Position numbers and translations under genes: made by a program
Notes under the pieces: generated by a model
Databases searched by the model: none
Seen by the model: only the letters and a program-made list of their open reading frames with translations
Told to the model about the DNA's origin: nothing
Assembly (NCBI RefSeq): GCF_019097595.1
Contig: NC_080711.1
Span: forward strand, 17,404,928-17,468,927
From: Hemibagrus wyckioides
Lineage: Eukaryota; Chordata; Actinopteri; Siluriformes; Bagridae
DNA: 64,000 nt
Direction: 5' to 3'
Shown here: positions 48,093 through 60,430 of the stretch, one piece after another
Numbering within the stretch: the stretch's first letter is position 1
Layout of the letters: each line of letters starts with the position of its first letter

Positions 48093-50092
48093 TATACATA
48101 TATCACTTGGTTTGCTCCTAAAGCACAAGTCTGTGTGTAATGTAAAAGTGTGTCTGTTAGTGTGTCTTTTACTTCATCTGCTGAGGCTTCACACTTTCCA
48201 AATGAGACAGGACATAGAGGAGTAGTAAGGGAGGGGAGGGGCAAAATTACACAGGAAGTGTCAAAGTGTTTGGATAGTAAATAGTGCCTCAAAATGTGCC
48301 CTATAAACACACTTTCACCACACAAAGAGCATACAATTTGTCTTTTGATAGGAGACAGACAGAAAATACATCATTTATTTATTTATTATGAAGCTAAATT
48401 TGTCCCACATGATTGCAAGCTGCACGCTGTGAACATCCTAAATTGGCTTGTGATTTTTAAGGACAGTCAGTCCTGCATTACTGTGAAACTGTACAAGCAT
48501 GATAAAACCCCGCATCATGCAGCAGTTTCGGCTGTTGGTGAGCTTGTACTTTTATGGCATGTGCTCCATTAAATGTGACTATTTGTGGAGCCTGTTCACT
48601 GAACTAACCACATTGTAAAGCCAAATATGTTCTTTATGAACAGTGTCTTTGCTATTTACTCTCCACTGCAGCAGTGTGTCTGGCTATAAAAACATGTAAA
48701 CTATATTCTTCATTATCTGTATTTTGTTCTACTATTGTAGAAGATTTATAATAGAATTAAGGGTTAAATCAAGTGAAGCAGTGAATGAATTCTTCTGCTT
48801 ATAGACATGCAGGTTAATCTCTTCAGCTGAAGGCAGACAATCTTCCAGTCTTTCAGTCTTAACAAAGAAATCAGCCTGTATCTTATCTAATGCCTATTTC
48901 TAGTTTTCCTGTCTCCACACTGCTTGTGTTGATCTCAGGCTCCTTCAGAGACATGTGACTTATTATAGTTGGGTGTGTGTACTACTACTGATCTTTATTT
49001 TTCTTTTTTGGACACAGAGACTAAAATTCCTGCCCATGGTCAGACAAGGCCTCTAAAAGTCCATGCCAGATGTCTCGTAGGTTCGGAACAGTGCAAAGAA
49101 TGACTCCTCTTTATTCACATATGCCTTGGTGTATGAGTTAAGCGCTTGGGAATTTGCATTTGTGGTCTCATAACTGTGCACCTAAGGGGAAAAAGACTTC
49201 CATTCTTCCATAAACGGCTCCAGTCAGACACTTTAATTTTATTGATCAAATCTGTTGTAAAAATGTTACCTGTCGATTTGTTACTGATTTCTGCTGAATT
49301 ATAAAACATGATACTCCATGAATTAATAAATACAGTGGTTGATAGTGAGCAGTGAGCTGTTCATGTTTGTGGTATGTTTTTAATAAGTAATGACATTACT
49401 CTCATCTTTTCCCTGTAATTCTTGCAAAGCTAACCGATAAACACTAGCCAATCTAGTGGGTATCTGTAAGCTCATATATGCGGACAAGGGCAAAAATATG
49501 CATAAATCTCAACTTACCTGTTGAAATCCCAGCTCTGTGGCATATAGAAAATGAATGCTTGCCTGTTACTCGCTTATATGATTGCAGGTTAAACATCAGA
49601 ACAAAGTGGGATCTATCACACTTATATAACACAAATAAAATCTCGGATATGTCTGAGATAAGTAGCTGTAATGGATGTTTGCCAATATGAATATATAAGT
49701 GAATGAAAAGTGTGAAAATTAAAAAGAATGACTACTGATAGGAGTTATTGTATCCCTATCTTTTCTCATTATATTGTCCCATGTTGAATTGCCATATCTA
49801 GAGAAGCTTCTCACACTGAAGATCCTGTCAACCTCTTATTAAAGATAAATGGGCTGTGGTAATAAGTGCACTGTTTTTTTTTTTGCATGGGTACACATGT
49901 ATGAGAATACATACAGGAAAAATAACATGTACGCTCATATCTACAGGCACATATTTGTATGCTGTGTGAAAGAAAGAATAGGAGCTGTTTGTGGTAATTG
50001 TGGCTGAGGCAGTGAGCACCAGAGCACTGACAGATCTGTGTGTGAAAGAGTAAATGTGTGCGTCCATATGTTTACCTTACAGCTGACCACGC

Positions 50093-50415
50093 AATGTCAA
50101 GAGATTGTGTGCACAGGGACCATCGTTTCTGTGCAAATTCAGTTCCCCATGCCAGGCAAGCAAGACAGTTCTGTGTTTTATACAGTTGTACCTGACAATC
50201 ATAAGTTCAGGTTCATCATAAACATGATATTTTCTGGAAAAAAAGTGATTGATATTAAAAGGAATCAACATCTGTTTTGTCCTGAAAGAACACTATTGAC
50301 CTACAGACATAATGCCACAAATCCCTGTGTCATGGATTATAAGTTTGTCCTGTGTACACAGAACAGTATACAGCCATCCGACTGCAACCTGGGATCTTAT
50401 GAAGCTTGTGAATAA
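50093..50415 (+). other. Unidentified Cys-containing ORF in septin 9 intron
   Basis: After a plausible acceptor (ACCTTACAG, ending at 50092) a 107-codon frame begins LTTQCQEIVCTGTIVSV and ends with several cysteines (LFCPERTLLTY, NPCVMDYKFVLC, PSDCNLG). Eight cysteines and few low-complexity residues make it look less random than its neighbours. No family is recognised, no partner exon was found, and chance cannot be excluded. Confidence 0.3.
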
Positions 50416-50749
50416 GAAGGTGTACACCGGTTATATTTTTGCATCAGTGGCTAACTAGAGTTCAGTAGATGTTTGACAGGTTTGTTAATTGGACAATCAT
50501 CATATCAAATTTGTTATAATGAACTGACACAAAATTCTCTGCAGCAGTTTGTGTGTCTGCCACTCAAACTATCTAGCATTGTCACAAAGTCCAAATACGT
50601 GTATATATTTCTGGTATCTTCTTAGCTTTGTGGTTTATAATGATTGTACTGCATTTATTATTGTATTGTATTTTGTCTGACTACTTGTAGTAATCCAATG
50701 CAGAGTTCTGTACAGATAATGCTTTCAATAGTAATAATAATAATAATAA

Positions 50750-50890
50750 TAGTAATAATACACAGTGAGCATGTTTGCCACACACCTGGCATCCTCTCCA
50801 GGGTATACCATGCCCTGTGCTGTGAGTCTTTTTGGAAAAGCTCCAGGTTCCCTGCAACCCTGTATGATAAACAGTGTAGAGAATGGATGG
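50750..50890 (+). repeat. SINE tail fragment
   Basis: 'ctggcatcctctccagggta' and 'gttccctgcaaccctgtatg' correspond to the 3' part of tRNA-type fish SINEs, preceded by an (AAT)n run. From 50.9 to 53.2 kb no gene is seen; a 36-bp tandem duplication lies near 52150-52220. Confidence 0.55.
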
Positions 50891-53254
50891 GATAATACGC
50901 AGTATATTATAATTATATATGTTTTTACACAGATTGTTTTTCTCAAGTTCACAGAATTTTGCACAAACCACTTCAAGGCAATGCAGGGAAATTTATTTAA
51001 ACAGTCCGCTCTATGGGTGCTGTATTAATAAGATTTGCTGAATTTTTGGGGTGCTACTTGTATGTCCAGTATTTTCAATTCACAGACAAAATACCATGTA
51101 CTTTAACTTCAAAAATCTTTGTAACTTTATTTACATTTTGGAAAATGATTTTGATTTTCATGATTTTCTTTCATGTGTTCCTCCATTTACCAAAATAACA
51201 GTGGTTGGCTTTATTTTTTTCCTCTTTGCTCATAGAAAGCTTGAATTTTCTTCTTAAAATTTCTTTCTCAAGATATCTGACATTTTTATGCATTTTATGC
51301 ATAATGCATTTTGTGATTCTAGTCAGACATATAAGGCATCTGGATGGTCTGTGGTTTGGTTTTGAAAGTATTCCTAAAATCCAGTCTGCACCTTGCTATG
51401 ACTTCCTTCAGACACATTCACACACACACACACACACATGCACACTTTTTTTTTTGTTTTGTTTTATCCATGAGCACCAGGCCTGCTGTATGCAGCTTAT
51501 GAGCTCTCAGTTTCCTGCAGAGTGAGGACCAAATCAGTCTTTCTGTGTGTTGAAAAGAAACTAAATCCATGTGTTTGGCTGGCATGTTCTGCTATGTTAA
51601 GCATGCCATTGCCTGACTGCTTAAGGTGAAGGGATAGAGCTCTGCAGTAGACACCTTTGTGAAGGATCATGAGCCCCACTTGGCTTACCCTGTTGAAAGA
51701 CCTTTATTTAGCAAATAGATACCTGTGAAAGACCCAACCAAGACCTCACATGGACTACACGTACATCGTCCACAGCAAAAGCAAACATGCTTTTACTACT
51801 CAAGGAACAAGTTTTTGCGGAGTTTTCAGTGACTTATCAGGCTATTTCTTGAACAGGCAGATGTTACCCAACTTGATTAGAAGCAGTCCACATTGTACAA
51901 TCCTAGTGGTGTTGTGTGGCACAGCTGCTACTAGAGTTAATCATGCACAGATAAAATGTCTTTCTTGTAAAACATTGCCCAGCTGTCCAGCTTTGAAACT
52001 TAGTTATGAATGTGGAGGTGAAAAAGCATGCTTTCTGTCTAGACTTTTTCCATACAACCAAAAATGTCAAACAACTTTTAACTGGACAATAATCTGAACA
52101 AGAACATCATATCCAGGACTATGAGGTCATAACCTGCTAATATAGCTTGAATTTGAAGTTCAATTTGTATGTGACAAATCAATTTGAATTAAAGTTCAAT
52201 TCGTATGTGACAAATCAAAGCTCATACTATGTGAAGTGAAGTATATTAACTCAGATTTATAAGGGCTGTTAACAAATGTTATAGACTGACAGATTAAACA
52301 CTTGACATTTTTCAGATTAATCAAATCATAGTAAGGGTTCCTTATAATTGATAGCAATGATAAGGCAGTAGAGACGACATATTGTGTTCTGGTATGGTGC
52401 AAAGTAGTATTTAAAAGGAAGGCTGTGAAAATTATGCTGTCACAGACTGTTTGATGGCTTGGGAAAGTAGCTGTTTTTTAGTCTATTTGTGAACACCCAT
52501 CTATTTGTGATGTTCAGGTACAACCTACTCTATGGAAGCAGTTGAAAAAGCAAATGTCTTTGGGTGACTGCTATCCTTGAGCACCTTTTTGGCTTTCCTC
52601 AAGCAGTGAATAAGGAAAATGTCCATTGAGAGGGCAGTTTCCTGCAGATGATCACAGCTGATCTCACCACTCTAATATGCATGACAGCCCTGTGAAATCT
52701 GGGTTAAATTAAATGGATTGGTGACAGACATAGTACCATCGAGCGTCCACAGTAAAGCTCTATGTTTTACTGCCTATATAAGTTCCAATGGCCTTAGATG
52801 AAACATAAACAAATGAAGTAATACTCTTAGGCCATATGCAGGCACCTTGGTACTTCCCATTCATCCCTGGGTCAGGCTCTCATGGAGATCACGATGGAGC
52901 TGACAGTGGGACTTGCCCACTAGGTAAAGGATGTCATCACCAGGGGGGGGCACACACCATGAACTGTAACCACATTCACACCTATACTGGCACTCGATGC
53001 TGCATCTGTAACCATTCAGTCCTTCAATCAAGAAGATGTGATCGTCTTTTACAATGGTGTAGCCAGGTTACAGCCAATTAATTTATTGGGTGACAGTCTA
53101 GACTGGGTCAAAATACTAATCAGCCACAGAAAAGGACATCACGTGGCTAAGCCCTATTTACTCAGCTGTTTGACAGTACGGCTATGAAATAGTTTCTTTC
53201 TAGAATAGTCTTAATACGTAAGCTAGCTAAACTTGTTTGTTTCTCACCTTTGCA

Positions 53255-53600
53255 CAATCATAAAAGTGAACTTTTAAATCTTCTTCTTTCTGCGTTTCCC
53301 TTCAGGGGTGGCCACAGCGCATCATCTCTCTTCACCTATCCCTGTCTTCTGTATCCTCAACACTTGCACCCACTAGCTTCATATCCTCATTTATTACATC
53401 CATACACCTCCTCTTTGGCCTTCCTCTTTGCATCCTGCCTGGCAGCTCCATGTCCAACATTCTCCTACCAATATCCTCACTCTCCCTCCTCTGAACATGT
53501 TCAAACAATCTTAATCTGGCCTCCCTAAGTGAACTTTTAAATAGCCCAGAGTTATTGTAGCGGCCATTAACTGTGAGATTTCCCAAGTCCTTCTGTCTCA
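53255..53600 (-). pseudogene. LINE ORF2 C-terminal relic
   Basis: On the minus strand a frame reads RLRLFEHVQRRESEDIGRRM, then ELPGRMQRGRPKRRCMDVI, a motif series typical of the C-terminal part of non-LTR retrotransposon ORF2. Only the end of the element is present. It lies in a septin 9 intron. Confidence 0.8.
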
Positions 53601-54238
53601 CCTCATATTAGGAGTGTAAAGCAATGCAATTGGCTGTATGCTTTTAGTGCTCAAAATATTTGTGTCTTCTCTTGTATTTGGATTTAAACCGGAAGTTGAC
53701 ACAGTCTGTACCAGTCGTTTGTGTGTGTGTATATGTGTGCTTTGCCTATCCCCAAGAAACATGGGAAATCTCTTTGCGGCTAAGAAAAAATATTTTCATT
53801 CGCAGATTATAACCAAAAGCAGTTTGCAGTTTAGCTTTATTAAACTTTGTCAGCTTGCTTGTACCATAATTAAAGAAGAAAAAAATGCTTTTTCTATGCC
53901 CAAATATTTTAGGCTAATTTCACAGTTTTTGTGCAAACCTCCAATAGCTCGAAATGTTTACTTTCAGTAAGATATAAAGGTAAAGACTATTCTTATAGCT
54001 TTATTCATATAGGGCATATTACCTGATCAGTCACAATTGTTTTCATGTGTTTTTTGTTTCATATTCAGATATATACCTACATCGTGAAATATTGATAAAA
54101 GCTCTAAAGGCTCAAGGGCCCAACAGTGACAGCTTGGCAGGAGTTTTTCCTGACCTTTTGATCCGTGGCACAGCGTCTTAACCAATAACTGACCACATTT
54201 TTATTGTCATTATTAACTGCCCATTAATAATAAGAATG

Positions 54239-54239
54239 A

Positions 54240-54333
<94 letters not shown>
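54239..54333. repeat. (TTA)n-(TAA)n palindromic microsatellite
   Basis: A TTA run flips directly into a TAA run with no spacer, forming a self-complementary tract of about 95 bp. Confidence 0.95.
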
Positions 54334-54334
<1 letters not shown>

Positions 54335-54399
54335 TCTTACTCTGCCAGAGAGCGCCCAAGCTTCACGCTACATTATCACCGCCCCTGGCCACGCCCACG

Positions 54400-54590
54400 A
54401 TTCTCAGAATAATGTATTTTCTTGCCATTGTTGCCTCAGTCTTTATCATTAGGGATAAATATAAATTGAATTTCATTTGTAATTTTTTATTCTGAGCGTT
54501 TATATTTCTGTAAATTCTGCTTTGAGACAGTGACCATTGTTAAATTTAAGCGCTATACAAATAAAATTGAATTGAAATTGAAAGTCGTAG
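54400..54590 (+). repeat. Dispersed repeat tail
   Basis: 'tgcctcagtctttatcatta', 'ctgctttgagacagtgacca' and 'gctatacaaataaaattgaa' match the 3' part of the repeat at 14.9-15.2 kb and its inverted copy at 60.1 kb. Confidence 0.7.
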
Positions 54591-54759
54591 TTTATTTTTT
54601 CTGACATATTTGGTCAAATGTGGCAATATATTTAATTATAATTCAGATGCATGCCTGATTAATTTAAATGATATTTGCGTGATGAGTTTAGACTTATAGA
54701 AGTATTGCATGGGTGTAGTTTACTTAGTTGCTGTAGTTAATTTAGCCTGTGTTTTTGTC

Positions 54760-54865
54760 CCGATTTGTTACTACATTACCCATAAACCACGCGGCGCGTT
54801 TGTTAGGCGAAACTGAACCCGGAGTAAAAAGGCTGTTCTCACGGTGGCGCTTCCACGTTTTATTT
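54760..54865 (+). promoter_or_regulatory. CpG-rich promoter patch of the 54.87-kb septin 9 first exon
   Basis: A short patch with clustered CpGs ('cacgcggcgcgtttgttagg', 'ggcgcttccacg') contrasts with flanking AT-rich DNA and immediately precedes an ATG with a good donor. The palindromic repeat at 54.24-54.33 kb lies about 0.5 kb upstream. Confidence 0.5.
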
Positions 54866-54908
54866 ATGGCGACAATGTTGTCAAAACACGTGAAACGTGT
54901 CAAATCAG
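54866..54908 (+). CDS. septin9: Candidate fourth septin 9 first exon, basic N-terminus
   Basis: Fourteen codons plus one base (MATMLSKHVKRVKS) end at a strong donor, GTAAGT, in the same phase 1 as the other three starts. It is only 527 bp upstream of the shared exon. Joined, it would read VKS-ALKRSFEVEEVD. The peptide is strongly basic (K, H, K, R, K). I do not recall a matching mammalian isoform, so it may be fish- or lineage-specific. The CpG-rich upstream patch supports a real promoter. Alternatively it could be the first exon of an unrelated short transcript. Confidence 0.6.
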
Positions 54909-55435
54909 GTAAGTTTAGGCTTATATTATGAATTGGTTCGTTGATCATGATACAACGGAGATTTACTTGGTAATCTTCTCTTTTACATCAGTCGATTCTC
55001 CTCAAACTCTATATCTTCACTGTGTTTGAGCAGCAGTGGACAATATCTAAAATAGTTACAGATAAACCAGCAATTTTTCTGTATTTGGACTTGGTGTGAC
55101 TGGAGATATGTCATGGAAAACCTGTGTGATTTCAGTTTGTATTAATATGCTGGAAAAGCAGATTTGCTTCTACATACAGTCGTGGGAACTAACTTGTTTT
55201 TAAACACATCTGAGTACTCTGGATAAGTTATTTCTTCATGAATTGTACAGAGAGAGAGAGAGTAAGCAGAGAGACAGCATATAACTACAAATAAAAAATT
55301 CTTCCCTCCACCTTACACAGTCTAAAACACCTTTCACTCTATTTTGATATCTTAAGCATTAGTAAAAAAAAAAAAAGATCCTTGACCATATAGGGCAAGT
55401 CTCACTTATTTTTTTTGTTTTGTTTTGTTTTGCAG

Positions 55436-56089
55436 CACTAAAACGATCATTCGAAGTTGAGGAGGTTGATTCTCCCACAAATCCTTCACAGCTTTCACGC
55501 CGAAATGTCAATCCCCTTCGCTCTTCTGCCACAAGTCGTTTTCATGAACTGGGATCCCGGAACTCAGAAAACTCCTCAAGACATGGCTCAGAATCCTCAT
55601 CCAGTGGCCAGCGCTCTCCCAAGAGCAGTGGGCGGCGCATGGAGCTTTCACGCCGCACTGAAATCTCCATCGACATCTCCTCCAAACAGGTGGACAGCTT
55701 GCCCAGCCCTGGCATTAACCGTTTTGGCTTGAGGCGACCAGAGATCTCGCTTCATAACAGAATTCCAGAGCCGAGCTCACCCAGGAGGGCAGAGATAACC
55801 CTTTCACGAGCACAGGAACCATTAGCTGCCTATCGAAGAGCTGATGTGCCTTCATCAGCTGCAAGAAATCCTGAACCTGTTCAGAGGAAGGCTGAGTCTC
55901 CTAGCACAGTGGAGAGTTCGTCACTGCTAGGCAGACGGACTGAGCCACTGGTTAACAGGCAGGTAGAGACTTCATCTCCATCCAGAGAGTCTGAGAACAG
56001 CTTCTCTTCAGAAGCCAGCATGACCCCAAGCTTTGCTGAATATAAAACCACACCAGCAGCACAGGAGAATTCCAGCAGAGCTACAGACA
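55436..56089 (+). CDS. septin9: Septin 9 shared N-terminal exon
   Basis: A 654-bp exon (acceptor TTTTGCAG, donor GTGAGT, phase 1 to phase 1) encodes about 218 residues common to all isoforms. It opens ALKRSFEVEEVD, as in human SEPT9, and later has RRTEISIDISSKQVD (human RRTELSIDISSKQVE). The region is Ser/Pro/Arg-rich and predicted disordered. It carries repeats of the K/R-R/x-x-E/D type known to bind microtubules in SEPT9: RRMEL, RRTEI, RRPEI, RRAEI, RRADV, RKAES, RRTEP. The P-loop and the rest of the GTPase domain are not in this window and should follow to the right. The gene is partial at the window edge. Confidence 0.97.
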
Positions 56090-56224
56090 GTGAGTCAATG
56101 ATCTAATTTGTTACTGACAAAATCGCTTGCTTTTTTAAACTATCTAACTCAACCATGCTGATGACTTTAACAATAAGCTAGTGTAAGGGCTATGTGTGGA
56201 AAATTATTTGAACTTGTAAAGGAT

Positions 56225-56385
56225 GGTGGCTCTCATCACTGTCGCCCGGGTTCGATCCCTGGGCAAGAAACCAACCCAGCCACTGAGGGGTTAACTCTTA
56301 GTGCTGGTCCCAAGGCCGGATAAAATAGGAGTGTTGCTGGCGTAAAAACCTGCGCCAAAGTCAAAATGTGTGGTTCTACAATCCA
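56225..56385 (+). repeat. Retroposon fragment with a B-box-like motif
   Basis: 'gcccgggttcgatccctgg', 'tgctggtcccaaggccggat' and 'cgtaaaaacctgcgccaaa' match a widespread fish retroposon tail. 'GGTTCGATCC' is a perfect tRNA B-box core, but no cloverleaf forms, so it is not a tRNA gene. Confidence 0.65.
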
Positions 56386-56829
56386 TGCTTCTAAGAAAAT
56401 AATTTTAAACTAATTAGATAACACTAATGACTACATATGTTACAGTGTCTCAACTGGCTTAAAATAGAAAGTGGGCACTAAATGTTAACAAACATAAATA
56501 CCCAAATAAGTAAAACAAGTTTTCTGATGGTTAAGAAAAACACCAGTCAGTTGTCAGTTGCCGGCCAGAATAAAGCTTGTTAACACAATAATAAATGACT
56601 AATCAGTAAAAAAAAAACATATATAAGAATGTTAAAAGGAGTATAACCCCTAGATAAGTTAGGGTTAACAGTATGTCTGAATGCTTATTCTTTTTTTCTT
56701 TTTTTTTTACTTCTGGCAATAAATCCATTACCAAATGCAGTCTTCCCTCTTCCACTGCAGCATTTATGGATTAAAGTTCTGTTTTAAATGAGTCTGACTC
56801 GGAATCTCATGGCTCAATCTATACCATTG

Positions 56830-57590
56830 CAGTCCACGTTATTAGAAACATCTGCACATTCATGCAGTTATCCAATCAGCCAATCGTGTAGCAGCGTCAC
56901 AATGCATAAAATCATGCTAATGTTTACATCAAACATCAGAGTGGGAAAAAATTGTGATTAATGTGACTAACCATGGCATAGTTGTTGGTACCAGATGGAC
57001 TGGGTTGAGTATTTCAGGAACTGAAAGTATTTTAAACACAAAAGTCTGTAGCGTTTGCCCAAAAACCCAAAAAAACAAAAAGCATCATCTTAGCAGATGA
57101 TCTACAGGCAGAAACACCTTTTTGATGAGAGAGATCAGAGGAGAATGACCAGACTGGTCTGAGCTGACAGGAAGTCTGTAGTAACTCAAATAAGCACTCA
57201 TTGCAACTGTGGTGAGCAGAAAAAACATCTCAAACTACACAGTACTTCAAACCTTGAGGTAGATAGACTTCACCAGCGGTAGACCATATTGGGTTTCATT
57301 TTTTGTCAGGCAAAAACAAGAATCTTAAGCACTGCATCATTCTGTATAAACTCCAGAGACTGTTGTATGTGAAAATCCCAAGAGATCAGCAGTTTCTGAA
57401 ATACTCAAACCAGGTACTAATATCTTCTGGTACTAATATCCATACCAGGTCACTTTTTTTCTTCATTCTGGTGTTTGATGTGAACATTAAGTTAAGCTCT
57501 GGACCTGTGTTTACATGGTTTTTTGCATCACACTGGTGCCAAATGACTAGCAAAAATTTACAACCATAACCATGATATTTCTACAAAATA
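56830..57590. mobile_element. Tc1-like deletion derivative with long inverted arms
   Basis: The left arm (about 56830-57060: 'tcatgcagttatccaatcag', 'tttacatcaaacatcagagt') and right arm (57345-57545: 'agactgttgtatgtgaaaat', 'ctggtgtttgatgtgaacat') are inverted. Between them lies a transposase remnant ('gatcagaggagaatgacc', 'gtgagcagaaaaaacatctc'). Same family as 220-298 and 26.99-27.64 kb. Confidence 0.75.
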
Positions 57591-60119
57591 AACTGAAAAT
57601 GGTTCCAAGTTCCTAGAGCCTTTAAGGGTTTTAGTCAGCTACTGATTTATTAGTTTATATTTACAATGCTTTATAAAGAAAGTAACAAACAGAAATATAA
57701 AGTAATTCATTAATGCTAATTTACACTACTAATTGAAAGATGTTTTAGAAATACCAAGCAAAGTTTGTGCTTTGAGTGCTAATCCTCCTCGGAAAAAGGC
57801 TCTTTGTGAGCATCCTCCAGGCTTAAATGGTTACCCATGATACAAACAAGAAAATCCTGTGCTGATGAGAATAACAGGAGCCTCTTATAGAAATGAATTT
57901 GCCCTGTGTAGCTCTGGATCAGGGTGACGTCAGGCAGCTAGCATGTGACAGGGAAGAACTGAGGTGCAGAAACTTGTGCTAGGCTGACAGCCATGGCTAA
58001 ATTATTATGGTTGAAGTTGATTTTATCTCTTTTTCCAAGCCTTTTTTAAACAATTGAAAATATGTTTTTGAATATCTGGGCAGTATCCAAGCAATCCACA
58101 TGCTGATAATCTGATTGATTTAACTGCTTGTGGTGTATAGAGCTAAAGAACTTCTGTAAATGGTGATTGTGTTCTGCTTATTATTCTGATACGTGTTGTT
58201 TGATGAATGAAACTATTTAGCGACTGGAAAGTTACTGGAAGCATTGCTTCCTAGAGCAAGGTTCAAACATTTTCATAATATTTGGGTCTATAATAATGTG
58301 CATTATTTGTCACTTGATAATTTGACCACCTTTATATTTTGGGGTCAAAGTTTTCAACAAATCTTTATAGGGATCCATTTATAGATTTCCTCTATACTCT
58401 TGGGCAAAACAGGACCAATGGGTTGTTTGTTTGGGATCTAGGGATGAAGCCTGATTATTCTTATCTTGACCCCTGTCTGAGTAGCCGGTTCATATGCCTA
58501 TTGTTTTTTGGGTTTGGAAAACAGAAAACTGCAAACAAGCTTATGAATGTGTCACTTATGAATGAGGGGCTTGTAATTTCAATCATGTATACAGTATCTG
58601 AGCTATGCTATCTTCATATATAGCCAAGTCCATAAATATTTCAATATTGGATATAAAGTTATTATTATTCTAATTGTCTCCAACATGGCATTGATATTGA
58701 GTTCAAATAATGAGTTTTAAGCTGAGGTTATAGGTATCCCAATCAACTGAATGGTGTAGTATATAGCAAATGTATATAATCCTGTTTTATGTGGCCTTAA
58801 ACTAAGTAAGCAGATAAAAGGTCTAGGGTGTTGCAATAGCATTTGGTATCTGTGCCTGTATTGTATTGTGGTCAGTTAAGTTTTTAAAAAAATTGAGTAA
58901 GCCAGAAAATTGGGATTGTCCTAGCTGGATAAGAGAGAAGCTACTTGTTATTGCACATGAAGGAAAACAATGTTGTGGTGTCATGAATTTTTTAATCCTT
59001 GCATACTGGCCAAGATCCTCAAAGAACATTTAAGTAAGCCAAGATGTTTCTAAGAGTTGGTTTGTCATTCTTGTGCGCTTTGCACAAAAAGTATATGCAT
59101 AAAATCACAGAGGCTTGAGGGACTGCAGGACGGTGTGAGATTCCATAGATAAAATGCAGTATAAAAATAGAAAGCCTGCGATTTACAGCTATGTATGTCT
59201 GTGGTGTCAGAATCTGAATGAGTAATCGCTAAGAGGGAAAGAGCTAAGAGGGGAGCATTATTTGTAAGGACTGCTATTTGGAAGTGAAGATATTAAATAA
59301 ATGTAGTAAATAAATAATAAATACAATGTAGTATGCTGTAAAATAAAAGCTATTTAGCTCTTGATGCACATAAAGAAGCTTTATTACTTTGGTAGATTTT
59401 TTTATTTGTCCCTTTTTCCGCTGTTGTTTCCCTCTCCCTTTTTTAAGTCTTGTAATGTCCTCTTGTTTGCTCTTCTCAGTGCTTTCTTAGTGTGGTTTTC
59501 ACATTTTTTATTAGTTTATGCTCCTTCTGTATTGAAAAATGTGTTAAAGCATCTAATAATGCTAAAATGCTTTCAATGATTTTCCACATTTTGTCTCCGT
59601 AAACCACAACAATATATTTTAAATGAAACAAGATGTGATTGAAGTGTAGACTTTAATTAAAGATTTAGTTGGCTTTAATTCAAGTAGTATAGTAATTTCA
59701 CATGTTTAAGAGTAATTTAATAGCAGACTGATTCATGGTCAGGTGTGGTCTCTTTCCATCAGTATTGATTTTCATTTGATAGCTGTTCATGGAAACTCTC
59801 AATATGCGGTCCCAAGAGGTGTCGATGCAAGTGAAGGAGACCATCAATCATCAGGCTGAAAAAACAAAACAGACATATCAGAGGAATAACAGGATTGGCC
59901 ATATCAACAATTTGGTACATTATTAAAAGAACATTCTTAAAATGAATCACAATGAATTGCATTCATTGAATGAACCTCTCTGAGTTCAGAAGCCACACCT
60001 GAGTCTATTGAAACCCAAGATTAACTGATTAAACAGGTGGAATCAGGTGTGGCTCCTACCTGATACGTATGAAAACCTGCACCCACACCAGCTCTTTGCG
60101 GATAAGATTGGACACCCCT

Positions 60120-60430
60120 GCTTTATTCAATTCAATTCAATTCAATTTATTTATATAGCGCTTTGAACAACAGACATTCTCAAAGCAGCTTCACAAAAGT
60201 ATAGAAACTTATAACGTTTTTTGTCCCTATTTTATACCTATTTTATCCCTAATGAGAAGAGTGTGTTGACGGTGGCAAGGAAAAACTCCCCGAGATGATA
60301 TGAGGAAGAAACCTTGAGAGGAACCAGGCTCAGAAGGGAACCCTTCCTCATTTGGGTGATACTGGACAGTAAATATTGTAAATGTAAATCATGTCCTTTC
60401 TCCAACTGCAACCAAGGGCCCATGAGGAAC
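60120..60430 (-). repeat. Dispersed teleost repeat, inverted copy
   Basis: 'caattcaatttatttatata', 'ctcaaagcagcttcaca' and 'gaggaaccaggctcagaagg' are the reverse complement of the repeat in cd7 intron 1 (14.9-15.24 kb). Confidence 0.8.

Noticed and set aside
50644..51028. Overlapping ORFs on both strands
   Set aside because: They run through an (AAT)n tract and a SINE tail and have no protein-like features.
2041..54335. CRISPR-like regular repeats
   Set aside because: All regular arrays seen are mono- to pentanucleotide microsatellites or tandem minisatellites without unique spacers, and the DNA is vertebrate.
56245..56265. Possible tRNA gene at the GGTTCGATCC motif
   Set aside because: Only the B-box-like core is present; no acceptor stem, D-arm or anticodon arm can be drawn, and the flanks match a dispersed retroposon.
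57303..57569. 88-codon plus-strand ORF in the septin 9 intron
   Set aside because: It reads through the right arm of a Tc1 deletion derivative and has no transposase or host motifs.
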